A stretch of DNA of 50,009 nucleotides. It comes from Actinomycetes bacterium. Its GTDB lineage: Bacteria > Actinomycetota > Acidimicrobiia > Acidimicrobiales > Acidimicrobiaceae. The stretch is from the NCBI GenBank assembly GCA_021826315.1, contig JAKAZZ010000018.1:1-50009 (forward strand). Direction: 5' to 3'. This document shows positions 1 through 8,236 of the stretch, piece after piece. Under the pieces are notes generated by a model. The model was not told the origin of the DNA, made no database searches, and saw nothing but the letters and a program-made list of their open reading frames with translations. The translations under genes and the position numbers were made by a program. Positions within the stretch are counted from its first letter, which is position 1. Each line of letters starts with the position of its first letter.

Positions 1-122
1 TGCTTGAGTTGTGGACGATTGCTACGCAAACGATCAATGGAATGTGGAAAACGCTACGCGTTTACACACAATCAATTGATCTTCGCCCACAGCCTCAACA
101 GCTAGCTACTACTGAATCGTAA
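1..122 (+). CDS. C-terminal end of an unidentified protein (5' truncated)
   Basis: A frame open from the left edge (codons from position 3) ends at TAA 120-122 and gives about 39 residues, beginning LELWTIATQT and ending QQLATTES. The composition, a Trp/Ile/Arg-rich stretch followed by a polar Gln/Thr tail, is compatible with the cytoplasmic tail of a membrane or glycan-related protein, but I recognise no motif. It is convergent with the large glycosyltransferase fusion to its right. Only the open frame supports it, so it could be chance. Confidence 0.35.
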   Translation, partial: LELWTIATQTINGMWKTLRVYTQSIDLRPQPQQLATTES

Positions 123-300
123 AAAGCTCTAGGGATCTCTCCCGGAATAGCTATTATGTAGAGCAACCCGATACAAAACTCACATCAATTTTGGACCAAT
201 AAATGGGGACCCGCCATTATGAATGGAGCCATTCAGGGGACTGTAGATTATTTGATTTAAAAAGGGAACGAGCCAGGTTTTGGCAATTTCGTTAGATCAG

Positions 301-3300
301 TTAGTTTGGTTGTCTTATTGAGACAAGATTTTCGATGATTTCAAATTTGTTGATAGCTTTGGTTTCCGAAATAAATTCCCCGATATCGTGCTTCGCGAGT
401 TCACCCTTTTGCATTCGCTTTTCATCGTTGTCTTGAGATTCGATCATCGATTCAACTAGGGAGTCTTCGTCTACTTCCAGCCAAAGACAATCTCGGAAGA
501 GTTGATCGTTTGACGTAGCAGCCACCGGTACAAGTGCAGAATGGACCAAGAATGAGTTATTAGATGTGCAGAAGTCGAGATGACCCCCTTTATCAGGCGC
601 AATGACTGGCTTAGACATCATCATGGCCTCGGCATACGGAAGGCCAAATCCTTCTCCCCTGCTCGGTAGGACAAAAACGTCCGAAGAGTTGTAAAGAAAT
701 TTAAGTTGGGACGGGCTGAGGCTCTCAGTGATCAAGGTGATTTTCCCGTAGAGACTTGAATTTTCGCTATGTCGAAGATTTGCTTCGATGAATTTGACAA
801 AATCTGGACCGCTTATTCCATTTACTTTGAGGTTAAGGTGCGAATCCTTCCTCAATGCCGCTACTCTTTCAAAAGCTCGTACGAGCGAGGCGGGATCTTT
901 TCGATCTTGGAAGTCAAATATAGATAGGTACGTAAATGGTCTTGCAGCTGGTGTAGGTGTTGGCACTTCCGTGATTTTGTCAACGATTATCGGTATTCGT
1001 TTTACGTTGTCGGGGTCCAAGCCAGATGCAATGAAAATCGATCGATCATATTCGGAGAAGGTCCAGATTTGATCGAATTGTTTCAAAGAGTTTGCGACCT
1101 GCTTTGGAACCGGCCATGCCTCCCAGGTGGTGCGAGCTATTTTTATTTTGGCTCTTGTCCTGTAAGTTATGCTTGGAAACCACGATAACGGGGTATTCAC
1201 GATAACGGCGCCATACGCACTTCCCTTTAGTTCGGCAAGGGGAGCGTATTCGTCGTTGTAATCAGTTGCGGTGGCGTCAAATCGATTAAGTTGCACGCTT
1301 CGAGGTGGATCGTTTAGTAAAGAACCGCAGTCTTTGGCGAAGCCGCTGTGACCTTGAAAAAGTCCTATATGCGCTATAGAAATATTGTCTGAGCTTTGTT
1401 CTATAAATTCGGACGAGGCAAGACTACTATTCCTTGAGGCTCCCCCGACCTTTTTAGCCATCGTAATTGCATCGAGCGGTGCGATTTCACTTATTCTTCT
1501 GCAGGCTCCTTCAATGGGCGCAAATCCTGCCGCCTTTAACATCTCTTTCATCAACTCGATTGGATACGGACGTATGTGAGTGGAATCGAGCCAGAAGTTG
1601 AATGATGATACGTACGGATTGGTGAAATCTGGTGTCTGAAGGAGGATGGTCCCCCCATCTTCAATTCGGGAGTAGATCCATTCGAAGATCTTTTCTGCTT
1701 GACTGGGTAGTAGATGTTCGATTATGTGTCCCATGAATACACCGTCGAAGGACGGTAGATTGATGCCATTTAGCGCTTCGGGAAGCCAGCCTTCGTAAAC
1801 GGTAAAACCATCCGCTACGAGTTTGGCCACTAATTCTGGATCCCCTTCGATTCCAATTGCATCGACACCCTTTTCTCGCAACGCGCGCAACATCGATCCT
1901 TGTCCGCAGCCAATGTCAAGGATCATTTGCCTCCCGGTAAAATACTGAGAGAGGTGCATGGCGATTTGGTAGGTTTGATCGTCGCTTCCTTCAAAGGCAT
2001 GGGCGACCAACCTAGTACTTTTCGACGCAGACAGATTGTTTATCAATTCACGATGAATTGACTTGGACCACAGGTCCTTTCGACTGCTTGCAACTCCAAA
2101 TAGCTGTTGACGAATTTGCTTTAACTGATTGCTTGAGTCAGTTAAAGCGGAATCGGCAAGCGTCAAGGCACTGTGGAAGTCGCCCAAGTTTGTAAGCAGC
2201 TGGATGGTTTGAATTATCTGTTGTTCGTTCGCAGCTTTATCAAACTGAATTGCAAGTGCACTCGAAATGATTTTGAAGGTATCAATAGGCGACTCAGAGC
2301 CGAACAGGGAACGGATGTTGTCTTGAGCATGCAAGGCGATCTGATCCCACAGATAGCTCTTCGACTTCTCGTGTGCCTTTGAGGCTAGCGTTGGCAATTC
2401 GTTTCGGTAGTTTAGGACATTTCTGAGGGTACTAGCAATTTCAATAGGCGAAGATTCGAGGTACCATAGCCTGTCTGCGAGCAAGTTATTGTCTACTAGT
2501 GGGATGTCCTGAACGATAGTTTCTGACTTGATAAGGACAGAGGCATCGGGCGTGCAAAACTCATTGGTTGCCCCATTTGCTGTATGAATGACTGGTGTGC
2601 CAAGGGCCATCGCTTCGAGGACTGGTAGCCCAAAGCCTTCGCCACGGTATGGGTGTATTAGTGCATCTGACCGTTGAATCAGATCATAGAGTTCGGCTTG
2701 ACGTAGGTGGTCGTCCATAACCTTTATGATCCCTTGAAGCTCTGGGTGTTCGGCAAGTTTTTGTTCAACTAAGGATTGTCCCTGGTATGCACCTCGTGAG
2801 CCAACTTTCTTAATTGTAAGTCGGATCCTTGACCTCTCGTCTGCTGAAAGTTGTGCGATTCCGTCGATTAGAAGGTCTGCACCTTTGCGGAATATTGCAC
2901 CTCCTAGGAAGAGAAGCTTGAGTGGCTCGTTGAAGTTGCTCGGTGGAATTGCTGAAATTTTACTGGCTCCAAGGGCCACTGCATCTGCGCTTATGCCGTT
3001 TGCAACTACGCGTACTTTAGCGTGGTCTACGCCCGATTGAACGTAGCAAGCTTTTACGAATGCGCTAGGTACCCATACTTGGTCAACTGAATTGATGCCT
3101 TCGATCCAGCTAATTGGAATAGAGCCATATTCCCAAGGCTGTATGACGATCAATTTTTCGTTGTTATCTGCCCTCGTCCAAATCGGAGGCCAGACTTGCC
3201 GTATGCGAATGTCACAGGAGGCGCGCTTGTCCGCAACTCGCAGCTTGGAATTTTTGAGATATAAGTATTGGGAAAGGCTCTCAGAGGATACATCGAATGG

Positions 3301-3411
3301 CAGCAGTGAGACGTCAAAGCCAAGTTCGAGGAGGGCTTCCGCTAGCGCAATGTTCACAATTGCGTAGCTTCCTGAAGTATCTAGATTCCCCTCAATTATT
3401 ATTCGTTCCAT
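301..3411 (-). CDS. Glycosyltransferase-methyltransferase-glycosyltransferase fusion protein
   Basis: This 1036-residue three-module enzyme is presumably cytoplasmic and probably acts in surface glycan assembly. Residues about 1-370 form a GT-B, GT4-like glycosyltransferase with the nucleotide-sugar E-x7-E motif in RGEGFGLPVLEAM (E258/E266). Residues about 455-640 are a class I SAM methyltransferase with motif I LDIGCGQGS (498-506) and a GHIIEHL segment. Residues about 675-1010 are a second GT4-like domain with RGEGFGLPYAEAM (E920/E928). An alpha-helical linker (about 375-450) joins the first two. The two GT signatures are similar, which suggests duplication around a methyltransferase. Family assignment is from motifs; sugar specificity is unknown. 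ATG start with GGGGCGCA just upstream. A separate methyltransferase lies divergently beyond 3.9 kb, which supports a polysaccharide locus. Confidence 0.85.
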   Translation of the reverse strand: MERIIIEGNLDTSGSYAIVNIALAEALLELGFDVSLLPFDVSSESLSQYLYLKNSKLRVADKRASCDIRIRQVWPPIWTRADNNEKLIVIQPWEYGSIPISWIEGINSVDQVWVPSAFVKACYVQSGVDHAKVRVVANGISADAVALGASKISAIPPSNFNEPLKLLFLGGAIFRKGADLLIDGIAQLSADERSRIRLTIKKVGSRGAYQGQSLVEQKLAEHPELQGIIKVMDDHLRQAELYDLIQRSDALIHPYRGEGFGLPVLEAMALGTPVIHTANGATNEFCTPDASVLIKSETIVQDIPLVDNNLLADRLWYLESSPIEIASTLRNVLNYRNELPTLASKAHEKSKSYLWDQIALHAQDNIRSLFGSESPIDTFKIISSALAIQFDKAANEQQIIQTIQLLTNLGDFHSALTLADSALTDSSNQLKQIRQQLFGVASSRKDLWSKSIHRELINNLSASKSTRLVAHAFEGSDDQTYQIAMHLSQYFTGRQMILDIGCGQGSMLRALREKGVDAIGIEGDPELVAKLVADGFTVYEGWLPEALNGINLPSFDGVFMGHIIEHLLPSQAEKIFEWIYSRIEDGGTILLQTPDFTNPYVSSFNFWLDSTHIRPYPIELMKEMLKAAGFAPIEGACRRISEIAPLDAITMAKKVGGASRNSSLASSEFIEQSSDNISIAHIGLFQGHSGFAKDCGSLLNDPPRSVQLNRFDATATDYNDEYAPLAELKGSAYGAVIVNTPLSWFPSITYRTRAKIKIARTTWEAWPVPKQVANSLKQFDQIWTFSEYDRSIFIASGLDPDNVKRIPIIVDKITEVPTPTPAARPFTYLSIFDFQDRKDPASLVRAFERVAALRKDSHLNLKVNGISGPDFVKFIEANLRHSENSSLYGKITLITESLSPSQLKFLYNSSDVFVLPSRGEGFGLPYAEAMMMSKPVIAPDKGGHLDFCTSNNSFLVHSALVPVAATSNDQLFRDCLWLEVDEDSLVESMIESQDNDEKRMQKGELAKHDIGEFISETKAINKFEIIENLVSIRQPN

Positions 3412-3957
3412 TGCGCCCCTTGCAATCTACTTGTGGAATTCCCTTTATCAAACACTGCTATTATCGTCGGTTTCGGGTTCATGCTTGAACGTATCAGCAA
3501 TTAGGACGAGGGCTTCGGCAAGCGTATTTGCTACGCCTGTAGGAAGTGGCGGAATTTCGTTGCTACTTTTCAATACTCCTTGCCACAGTGGTTATTTTAG
3601 AAGCAGGCAAGTAGTTGCTATGGCCATCTAGTCCTCAAGTTCTCCTATTGTTGTTGAGCATCGGGTCAGCGCGGTGCAATCTCAGCTTCACGTGGCGTTC
3701 AAACACATCCAGATTGACGAGAAAATTCGAAATTGAAATTTCAGCGTTTTTGATTACTTGATACTTCAGTAAGGTTTGGGGGCTTATTCGATCATTGATT
3801 TTGATATTTGAATACGGCTTTTGTTTATATTTTCAAGTAAATGCTAATTCGAGTGGTTGGTTCTGCCGAAAATGAACGCAACGGCGCTTCGAGATTTGCA
3901 ACACAAGGTCTACGGTCAACGAACTTTGATCGATAGACCCTTGGGACCAAATGTGCT
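3412..3957. other. Intergenic region between divergent glycan genes
   Basis: This stretch of about 546 bases separates the divergent glycosyltransferase fusion and methyltransferase genes and must hold both promoters. Short open frames occur on the + strand (for example 3431-3631), but their translations are compositionally odd and lack ribosome sites. The only structure I see is a short AT-rich inverted repeat, GAAATTGAAATTTC, at 3729-3742. I cannot place the promoters with confidence. Confidence 0.4.
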
Positions 3958-4605
3958 TTGGGCCTAAATTACGCGGAGGAAGTTTTGGACGACTATGAAT
4001 TAACTAACCAATGGTTTACAAGCACTACAAAGCCGGTATGGGATTCGGTGCTACCTTTACTTCAGCCGACTCGTTTGCTGGAGATTGGATCATATGAGGG
4101 CGCCGCAACGTGCTACTTAGTCGAGACTATTGGATCTGAACGAGATATTGAAGTTCATGCGATCGATACCTGGAAAGGTGGAATCGAACACGTCGAAGAT
4201 GGAATTGATATGCAGCTCGTCGAAAAGCGTTTCAATAATAACATCGAGACTGCGAAATCCAAAGCAAAGTGCAACGTCGAGGTTGTTGTTCATAAGGAGT
4301 CTTCGGATATCGCGTTGGCTCGCTTGCTAGCCCTTGGGTACCAAGAATACTTCCACTTTATATATGTGGATGGTTCACATCAGGCGCCAGATGTTTTGAC
4401 CGACGCGGTTATTGCCTTCAAACTTCTCAGTAACGGGGGAATTATTGCTTTTGATGACTACCTTTGGTTTGAGAGCCTTCCGTACGGACAGGATCCGATT
4501 AGGAGCCCCAAACCGGCTATCGATGCCTTTACGACATTGTTTGGCCGTAGGTTAAAGTACGTTCACTCGGGCTATCAGGTTTATCTGCAGAAGACAGTCC
4601 CGTAG
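3958..4605 (+). CDS. Class I SAM-dependent methyltransferase (Methyltransf_24-like)
   Basis: This 215-residue Rossmann methyltransferase has motif I LLEIGSYEGAAT near residue 41, an acidic AIDTW strand end that would bind the ribose, and the segment YVDGSHQAPDVLTDA followed by GGIIAFDDY, typical of the Methyltransf_24 family that modifies sugars or small molecules. TTG at 3958 is the only usable start, because an in-frame TAG lies at 3934 and the nearby ATG at 3951 is in another frame. It is divergent from the glycosyltransferase fusion, so a role in O-methylation of a cell-surface glycan is plausible, but the substrate is not visible in the sequence. Confidence 0.8.
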   Translation: MGLNYAEEVLDDYELTNQWFTSTTKPVWDSVLPLLQPTRLLEIGSYEGAATCYLVETIGSERDIEVHAIDTWKGGIEHVEDGIDMQLVEKRFNNNIETAKSKAKCNVEVVVHKESSDIALARLLALGYQEYFHFIYVDGSHQAPDVLTDAVIAFKLLSNGGIIAFDDYLWFESLPYGQDPIRSPKPAIDAFTTLFGRRLKYVHSGYQVYLQKTVP

Positions 4606-4608
4606 GCT

Positions 4609-4633
4609 CTTGCCGCCCGCTCCCGAGGGCAAG
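4609..4633. terminator. Weak hairpin between convergent genes
   Basis: CTTGCC (4609-4614) pairs with GGCAAG (4628-4633) just after the methyltransferase stop. The stem is GC-rich but short and has no T tract, so terminator function is only possible. Confidence 0.25.
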
Positions 4634-4755
4634 GTTATCCGAGGCGCGAAAATATCGATGACCTTGTTCGGCGCTGCGTTATGGGTTGTCTTCGCTATCG
4701 CTGCATTTGCAAATTTAAAACTGTAGAACCCTGCTAGTGGTTCGGAACGATATCG

Positions 4756-5256
4756 CTAGATAACCGGTACAAGTTGGTGAGTATCGACGTCATATACGTA
4801 ACCCCAGACCGCATCCTTCATCCCAATGAAGGGAGAGTTTTTGATTCGTCCAATCGATTGGCGCACATCCGAAAATGGGTCACGAAAAGCTTCAACCGCC
4901 CACGGGGGCCGTACTCCGCTCTCCTCTTCGAGGAGGTCTTTGAAGCTATCGTCGGTTACCTTCTGAAGGCCGCAGTCGGTGTGGTGTATGAGAAGGATTG
5001 CCTCTGTATTTAGCAATCGCTGCGAAATTGAAAGTGATCGAATTACGTCGTCAGTTACAACTCCACCCGCATTTCGTATGACATGTGCGTCACCAATCTC
5101 AAGCCCAAGAAGTCCAAAGAGGTCTATTCGGGAGTCCATGCATGAAACTATTGCGAGTTGACGTCTTGGCTCAACTGCCACGTGTCCTGGTGCCAGCATC
5201 GATGTGTATCTCTTCGATGCATTCACCAAGTCGCTATGGAGGAGTGGGTCGCTCAT
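4756..5256 (-). CDS. Beta-class carbonic anhydrase
   Basis: This cytoplasmic zinc enzyme interconverts CO2 and bicarbonate. The 166 residues carry the beta-class signature: CMDSR (C39, D41, R43) and HHTDCG (H92, C95) give the three zinc ligands plus the Asp-Arg dyad, and RNAGGVVTDD follows at 61-70. The length matches the short actinobacterial beta-CAs. It stands alone and is convergent with the methyltransferase. In an acidophile it could help inorganic carbon supply or pH control, which is inference. Confidence 0.93.
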   Translation of the reverse strand: MSDPLLHSDLVNASKRYTSMLAPGHVAVEPRRQLAIVSCMDSRIDLFGLLGLEIGDAHVIRNAGGVVTDDVIRSLSISQRLLNTEAILLIHHTDCGLQKVTDDSFKDLLEEESGVRPPWAVEAFRDPFSDVRQSIGRIKNSPFIGMKDAVWGYVYDVDTHQLVPVI

Positions 5257-5386
5257 GCCGAATCCTTACGTCATTAGGTTGTTTAATCTACCATTCCATT
5301 TAACGGTAAACTCGAAACTATCGGATAGGGGAATCTTCCCCTAAACATAGTTCCGGGAATACCAATTAACGAATGTATGTACGCAA

Positions 5387-6925
5387 TTATGGATTTGCGT
5401 AAACCTCTTCTTCGATCAGTCCGCTTTCATGAGTGAGAAGTTGATTCGCGTGACGCCGATCGTCGGTCCGCATTCTCCATGACATTAGGTCAAGTGCCAT
5501 TTCACCGGCTATCGATTTGAATTTTTCGTCTTCGGTAATCAGATTATGAATTTGGTCTGGATCTTCATGAACGTTGAAGAGCAAGGGCGGAAGAAAATCT
5601 TGGGGCGCTGAGAATGTGACCAACTTAAATGTGCTACCCCGCAATACGGTAAGGGTAAAGTACGATGGAGGGATGTCAAGTAGCGGACCTCCGAGACGTC
5701 TCCTGAAGCTTCGAAAATCCCATTCGAAGTGAGCACTTGGTCGCCACCAGGAAGGGAATTGTTCGCCTTCAAGATATGGCAGCAGACTATTACCATCACA
5801 TTGCTTCGGAATCGCCTCTTCTATAATTTCGCAGATTGTAGGCAGTACGTCGACGGCCTCGGTGAATTCGTCAAATTGCACGCCCTTTTGGATTTCCGGT
5901 CCGGCGATAATTAGAGGTATGTGAAAAGATTCATCGTAGAAGCCGAGCTTTTCAAAGAGATGGTGGTCGCCATTTTGATCCCCGTGATCGGCGGTAAGAA
6001 TAATATATGTCTCCTCTAAGATTCCTTCACGCTCTAGAAAGTCGAGAAGTGTTCCTATGTGGAGATCCACTTCGGCAATGGAGCCGTAGTAGGTTGCTCG
6101 TTTTTGAAGTCGGTCTGCCTCGTCCTTGGGCGTCAAAAAGTCGACTCCTAGAGCTAGCTCTGTCAAAGGGTGGACCTTTGCCTCCTCTTCTTTGCTAATA
6201 GCACCTAGGAAGGGATCAACGTCATTCATGTCTACGAAGTCATGAAAGCCAACCGGATTGCGTCGCGGGGGATGAGGGCGTATAAACGACGCATGAATAA
6301 AGAAGTCTTCGCGATCTCGTCTGGATATGTATTCGATGATCTTCTCTACCAAAAAGGCACTCTCAGACTGCTCGAGGCGAAATTGAGTAGGTGCAAAGGT
6401 GTCCGGGCGAGCCTTAGTGGACTTAAATGTTGGATCTGGTTGATAGAGGTCGCGAGGAAATGAAGGTACGTCGATCCCCTGAGACGCTAACCACTTTCCC
6501 CACTCGAGGGATCCGGCTTCAAATGGATCATGTACTACTGGATCTAGTCCCGGCAAAACTCCCTCATAGCTAAAGAGACGGCTATCATTCTTGGATAGAT
6601 TTGTCGGATCAACGGAGGTATCGGTATATCCAAAGAGGACCGGTTCGTAATCTTTACCCCTGGCAATCTTGGCAAAGTTGGTGAATTCGTCTGAGAGTGG
6701 AGTCCCGTTTGCGACTGAGCGATTCTTATGAAGATACGTGCCTGTGTAAAGGCATGCCCTTGAAGGTCCACATGGTGCTGCGTTAGCGAAGTGGTTTTTG
6801 AAGATCACCCCACGCTTTGCGATACGGTCGATGCTTGGTGTCTTCACGATCGGATGGCCCGCAGCAGAGAAGCAGTCGCCGCGCCATTGGTCAAGGGTTA
6901 TAAAGAGGATCCTCTTGTTCGTCAT
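5387..6925 (-). CDS. Sulfatase / phosphonate monoester hydrolase family protein
   Basis: This 512-residue alkaline-phosphatase-superfamily hydrolase starts with the metal-binding strand ILFITLDQWRGD (D12) and carries PCGPSRACLYTG at 51-62, the C-x-P-S-R motif in which C52 would be oxidised to formylglycine. A later ILTADHGDQNGDH segment supplies further metal ligands. Length, the PCGPSR motif and the following GTYLHKNRSV resemble rhizobial/Burkholderia phosphonate monoester hydrolases more than typical arylsulfatases. There is no signal peptide, so it is cytoplasmic. Activity requires a formylglycine-generating enzyme, which is not in this window. The SDR gene lies 72 nt upstream on the same strand, so cotranscription is likely. 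The substrate (phosphonate, phosphodiester or sulfate ester) is undetermined. Confidence 0.85.
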   Translation of the reverse strand: MTNKRILFITLDQWRGDCFSAAGHPIVKTPSIDRIAKRGVIFKNHFANAAPCGPSRACLYTGTYLHKNRSVANGTPLSDEFTNFAKIARGKDYEPVLFGYTDTSVDPTNLSKNDSRLFSYEGVLPGLDPVVHDPFEAGSLEWGKWLASQGIDVPSFPRDLYQPDPTFKSTKARPDTFAPTQFRLEQSESAFLVEKIIEYISRRDREDFFIHASFIRPHPPRRNPVGFHDFVDMNDVDPFLGAISKEEEAKVHPLTELALGVDFLTPKDEADRLQKRATYYGSIAEVDLHIGTLLDFLEREGILEETYIILTADHGDQNGDHHLFEKLGFYDESFHIPLIIAGPEIQKGVQFDEFTEAVDVLPTICEIIEEAIPKQCDGNSLLPYLEGEQFPSWWRPSAHFEWDFRSFRRRLGGPLLDIPPSYFTLTVLRGSTFKLVTFSAPQDFLPPLLFNVHEDPDQIHNLITEDEKFKSIAGEMALDLMSWRMRTDDRRHANQLLTHESGLIEEEVYANP

Positions 6926-6997
6926 AGTTCAATCTTACGATCCTTGACGATCTGCTCCGAAAGAGCGGATCCTCAATTTACCTTTCGTTTTACAAAA

Positions 6998-7720
6998 TTA
7001 AACTTTTAGCGTCAAACCGCCGTCAACCGCTATCACTTCACCAGTCAGATAGGCGGCTTCAGCAACGCTAACAACTACTTGCGCCACGTCTTCGGGGGTA
7101 CCCGATCGATGAAGCGGAGCCACCCTTCGGACATTTTCCCGAAGTTGGTCCCAGCTTTCGGTCCACGGCGTGTCGATTAGTCCAGGTGCAACAGCGTTGA
7201 CGCGGACGTTGTCCATAGAGGCCGCGAGTAGACGCGTCATTTGATTTAGAGCTGCCTTAGAAACTGAGTATGGGATCGAGGAGCCGATGGGTCTAAGTCC
7301 TGCAATCGAAGTGATGTTCACTATCGATCCTGCCTCTGCCTTTAGCAGATCGTGAAATAGCGTCGACATCCACCAAGTTCCCATAACGTTTGTGGTGAAT
7401 ATCTTCATCCAAAGTTCGTCGGTTGCGCCCTCGAAGTTCGAGTGGGGAACCACTTCGGTGTAACCCGCGTTGTTAATAAGAACATCGAGCCGTCCGTAGT
7501 GCTCAACGAGCGTGTCTTTGACCGAAGAGATCTGGTCCTTGTTGGTTACGTCGCATTGAAGATAGCGAAGGGCTTCGCGGTCTTGGCTTGCTATCTGTTC
7601 TCCTGCCACTTGTGACTTTGATGATGTGAATACGACAATGTACCCCTTGCGATGCAGCGCTTCAACCGTAGCTAAACCGATACCTGAGGTTCCCCCAGTA
7701 ACGAGTGCAATCTTCTTCAA
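6998..7720 (-). CDS. SDR-family NAD(P)-dependent oxidoreductase
   Basis: This 240-residue classical short-chain dehydrogenase has the cofactor motif TGGTSGIG near the N-terminus, NNAG, a catalytic Ser in NITSIAG, YSVSK (Tyr/Lys pair) and a C-terminal TGEVIAVDGG. The catalytic set is complete, so it should reduce or oxidise a keto/hydroxy substrate. FabG-like enzymes look similar, but the substrate cannot be told. It sits directly upstream of the sulfatase-like gene, probably in one transcript. ATG start, with GGAGCCACC a few bases upstream. Confidence 0.88.
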   Translation of the reverse strand: MKKIALVTGGTSGIGLATVEALHRKGYIVVFTSSKSQVAGEQIASQDREALRYLQCDVTNKDQISSVKDTLVEHYGRLDVLINNAGYTEVVPHSNFEGATDELWMKIFTTNVMGTWWMSTLFHDLLKAEAGSIVNITSIAGLRPIGSSIPYSVSKAALNQMTRLLAASMDNVRVNAVAPGLIDTPWTESWDQLRENVRRVAPLHRSGTPEDVAQVVVSVAEAAYLTGEVIAVDGGLTLKV

Positions 7721-7945
7721 CGGTGGCTCCTTCGGGGTTGTGTTCCCGTCAATACTATCGACCTGCTAGCAAGTCATATGCTTGAAATGCGGTTCATTCG
7801 GCCCGGTAATGACATCTAAATTCGTATTTTGGCTCTAAGTGATGGGACTTTTGTCGATTTAATCGAAGTGAAGTTAAGTGATAATGACGTAGCTTCAAGC
7901 TATGGTTGAATGTCGGTCGCAGATTTAAATGTGTTAGGACTTTTT

Positions 7946-8161
7946 ATGTTCAATCAAGAGCAACTTGGTGATCTTATCGATCAAATTGATTCGACTATAA
8001 GCTACGCCGAAGACTTCGCCTACAACTATTTGGTGGGGGTCGGTGAAGATGAGATTACGTCAGCTTTGAAGATAGAACGAGAGATGGCGAAGGTCGTTCG
8101 TGCCCTACAAAAAGCCAAGGCCGATGCGCAACGACTAGCGGAATTTGCTCAAGAGAGTTAG
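7946..8161 (+). CDS. Small helical acidic protein, unknown function
   Basis: I do not recognise this protein of about 71 residues. It is almost entirely helix-forming, with alternating acidic and basic residues (MFNQEQLGDL to AEFAQES), and might form a coiled coil. I favour the ATG at 7946 because AGGA (7936-7939) lies 6 nt before it; a longer reading from ATG 7910 has no ribosome site. It ends 75 nt before acetoacetyl-CoA synthetase on the same strand, so the two could share a promoter. A half-site-like GATGGGACTTTTGTC lies at about 7841-7855. Confidence 0.6.
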   Translation: MFNQEQLGDLIDQIDSTISYAEDFAYNYLVGVGEDEITSALKIEREMAKVVRALQKAKADAQRLAEFAQES

Positions 8162-8236
8162 GAGAAAGTGTGCTACGTTGAAGGCATTGATTTTGAGTCG
8201 TTTTGACTTCAATTGATTGAGGGGCGGTAGTCGAAG

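Noticed and set aside
202..235. Repeated AATGG...CCATT stems after the glycosyltransferase fusion
   Set aside because: Stems of only 5-7 bp and no T tract; too weak to call a terminator or repeat element.
3431..3631. 66-codon + strand frame in the first large spacer
   Set aside because: Composition rich in Cys, Ser and Arg, no ribosome site and no neighbours on that strand.
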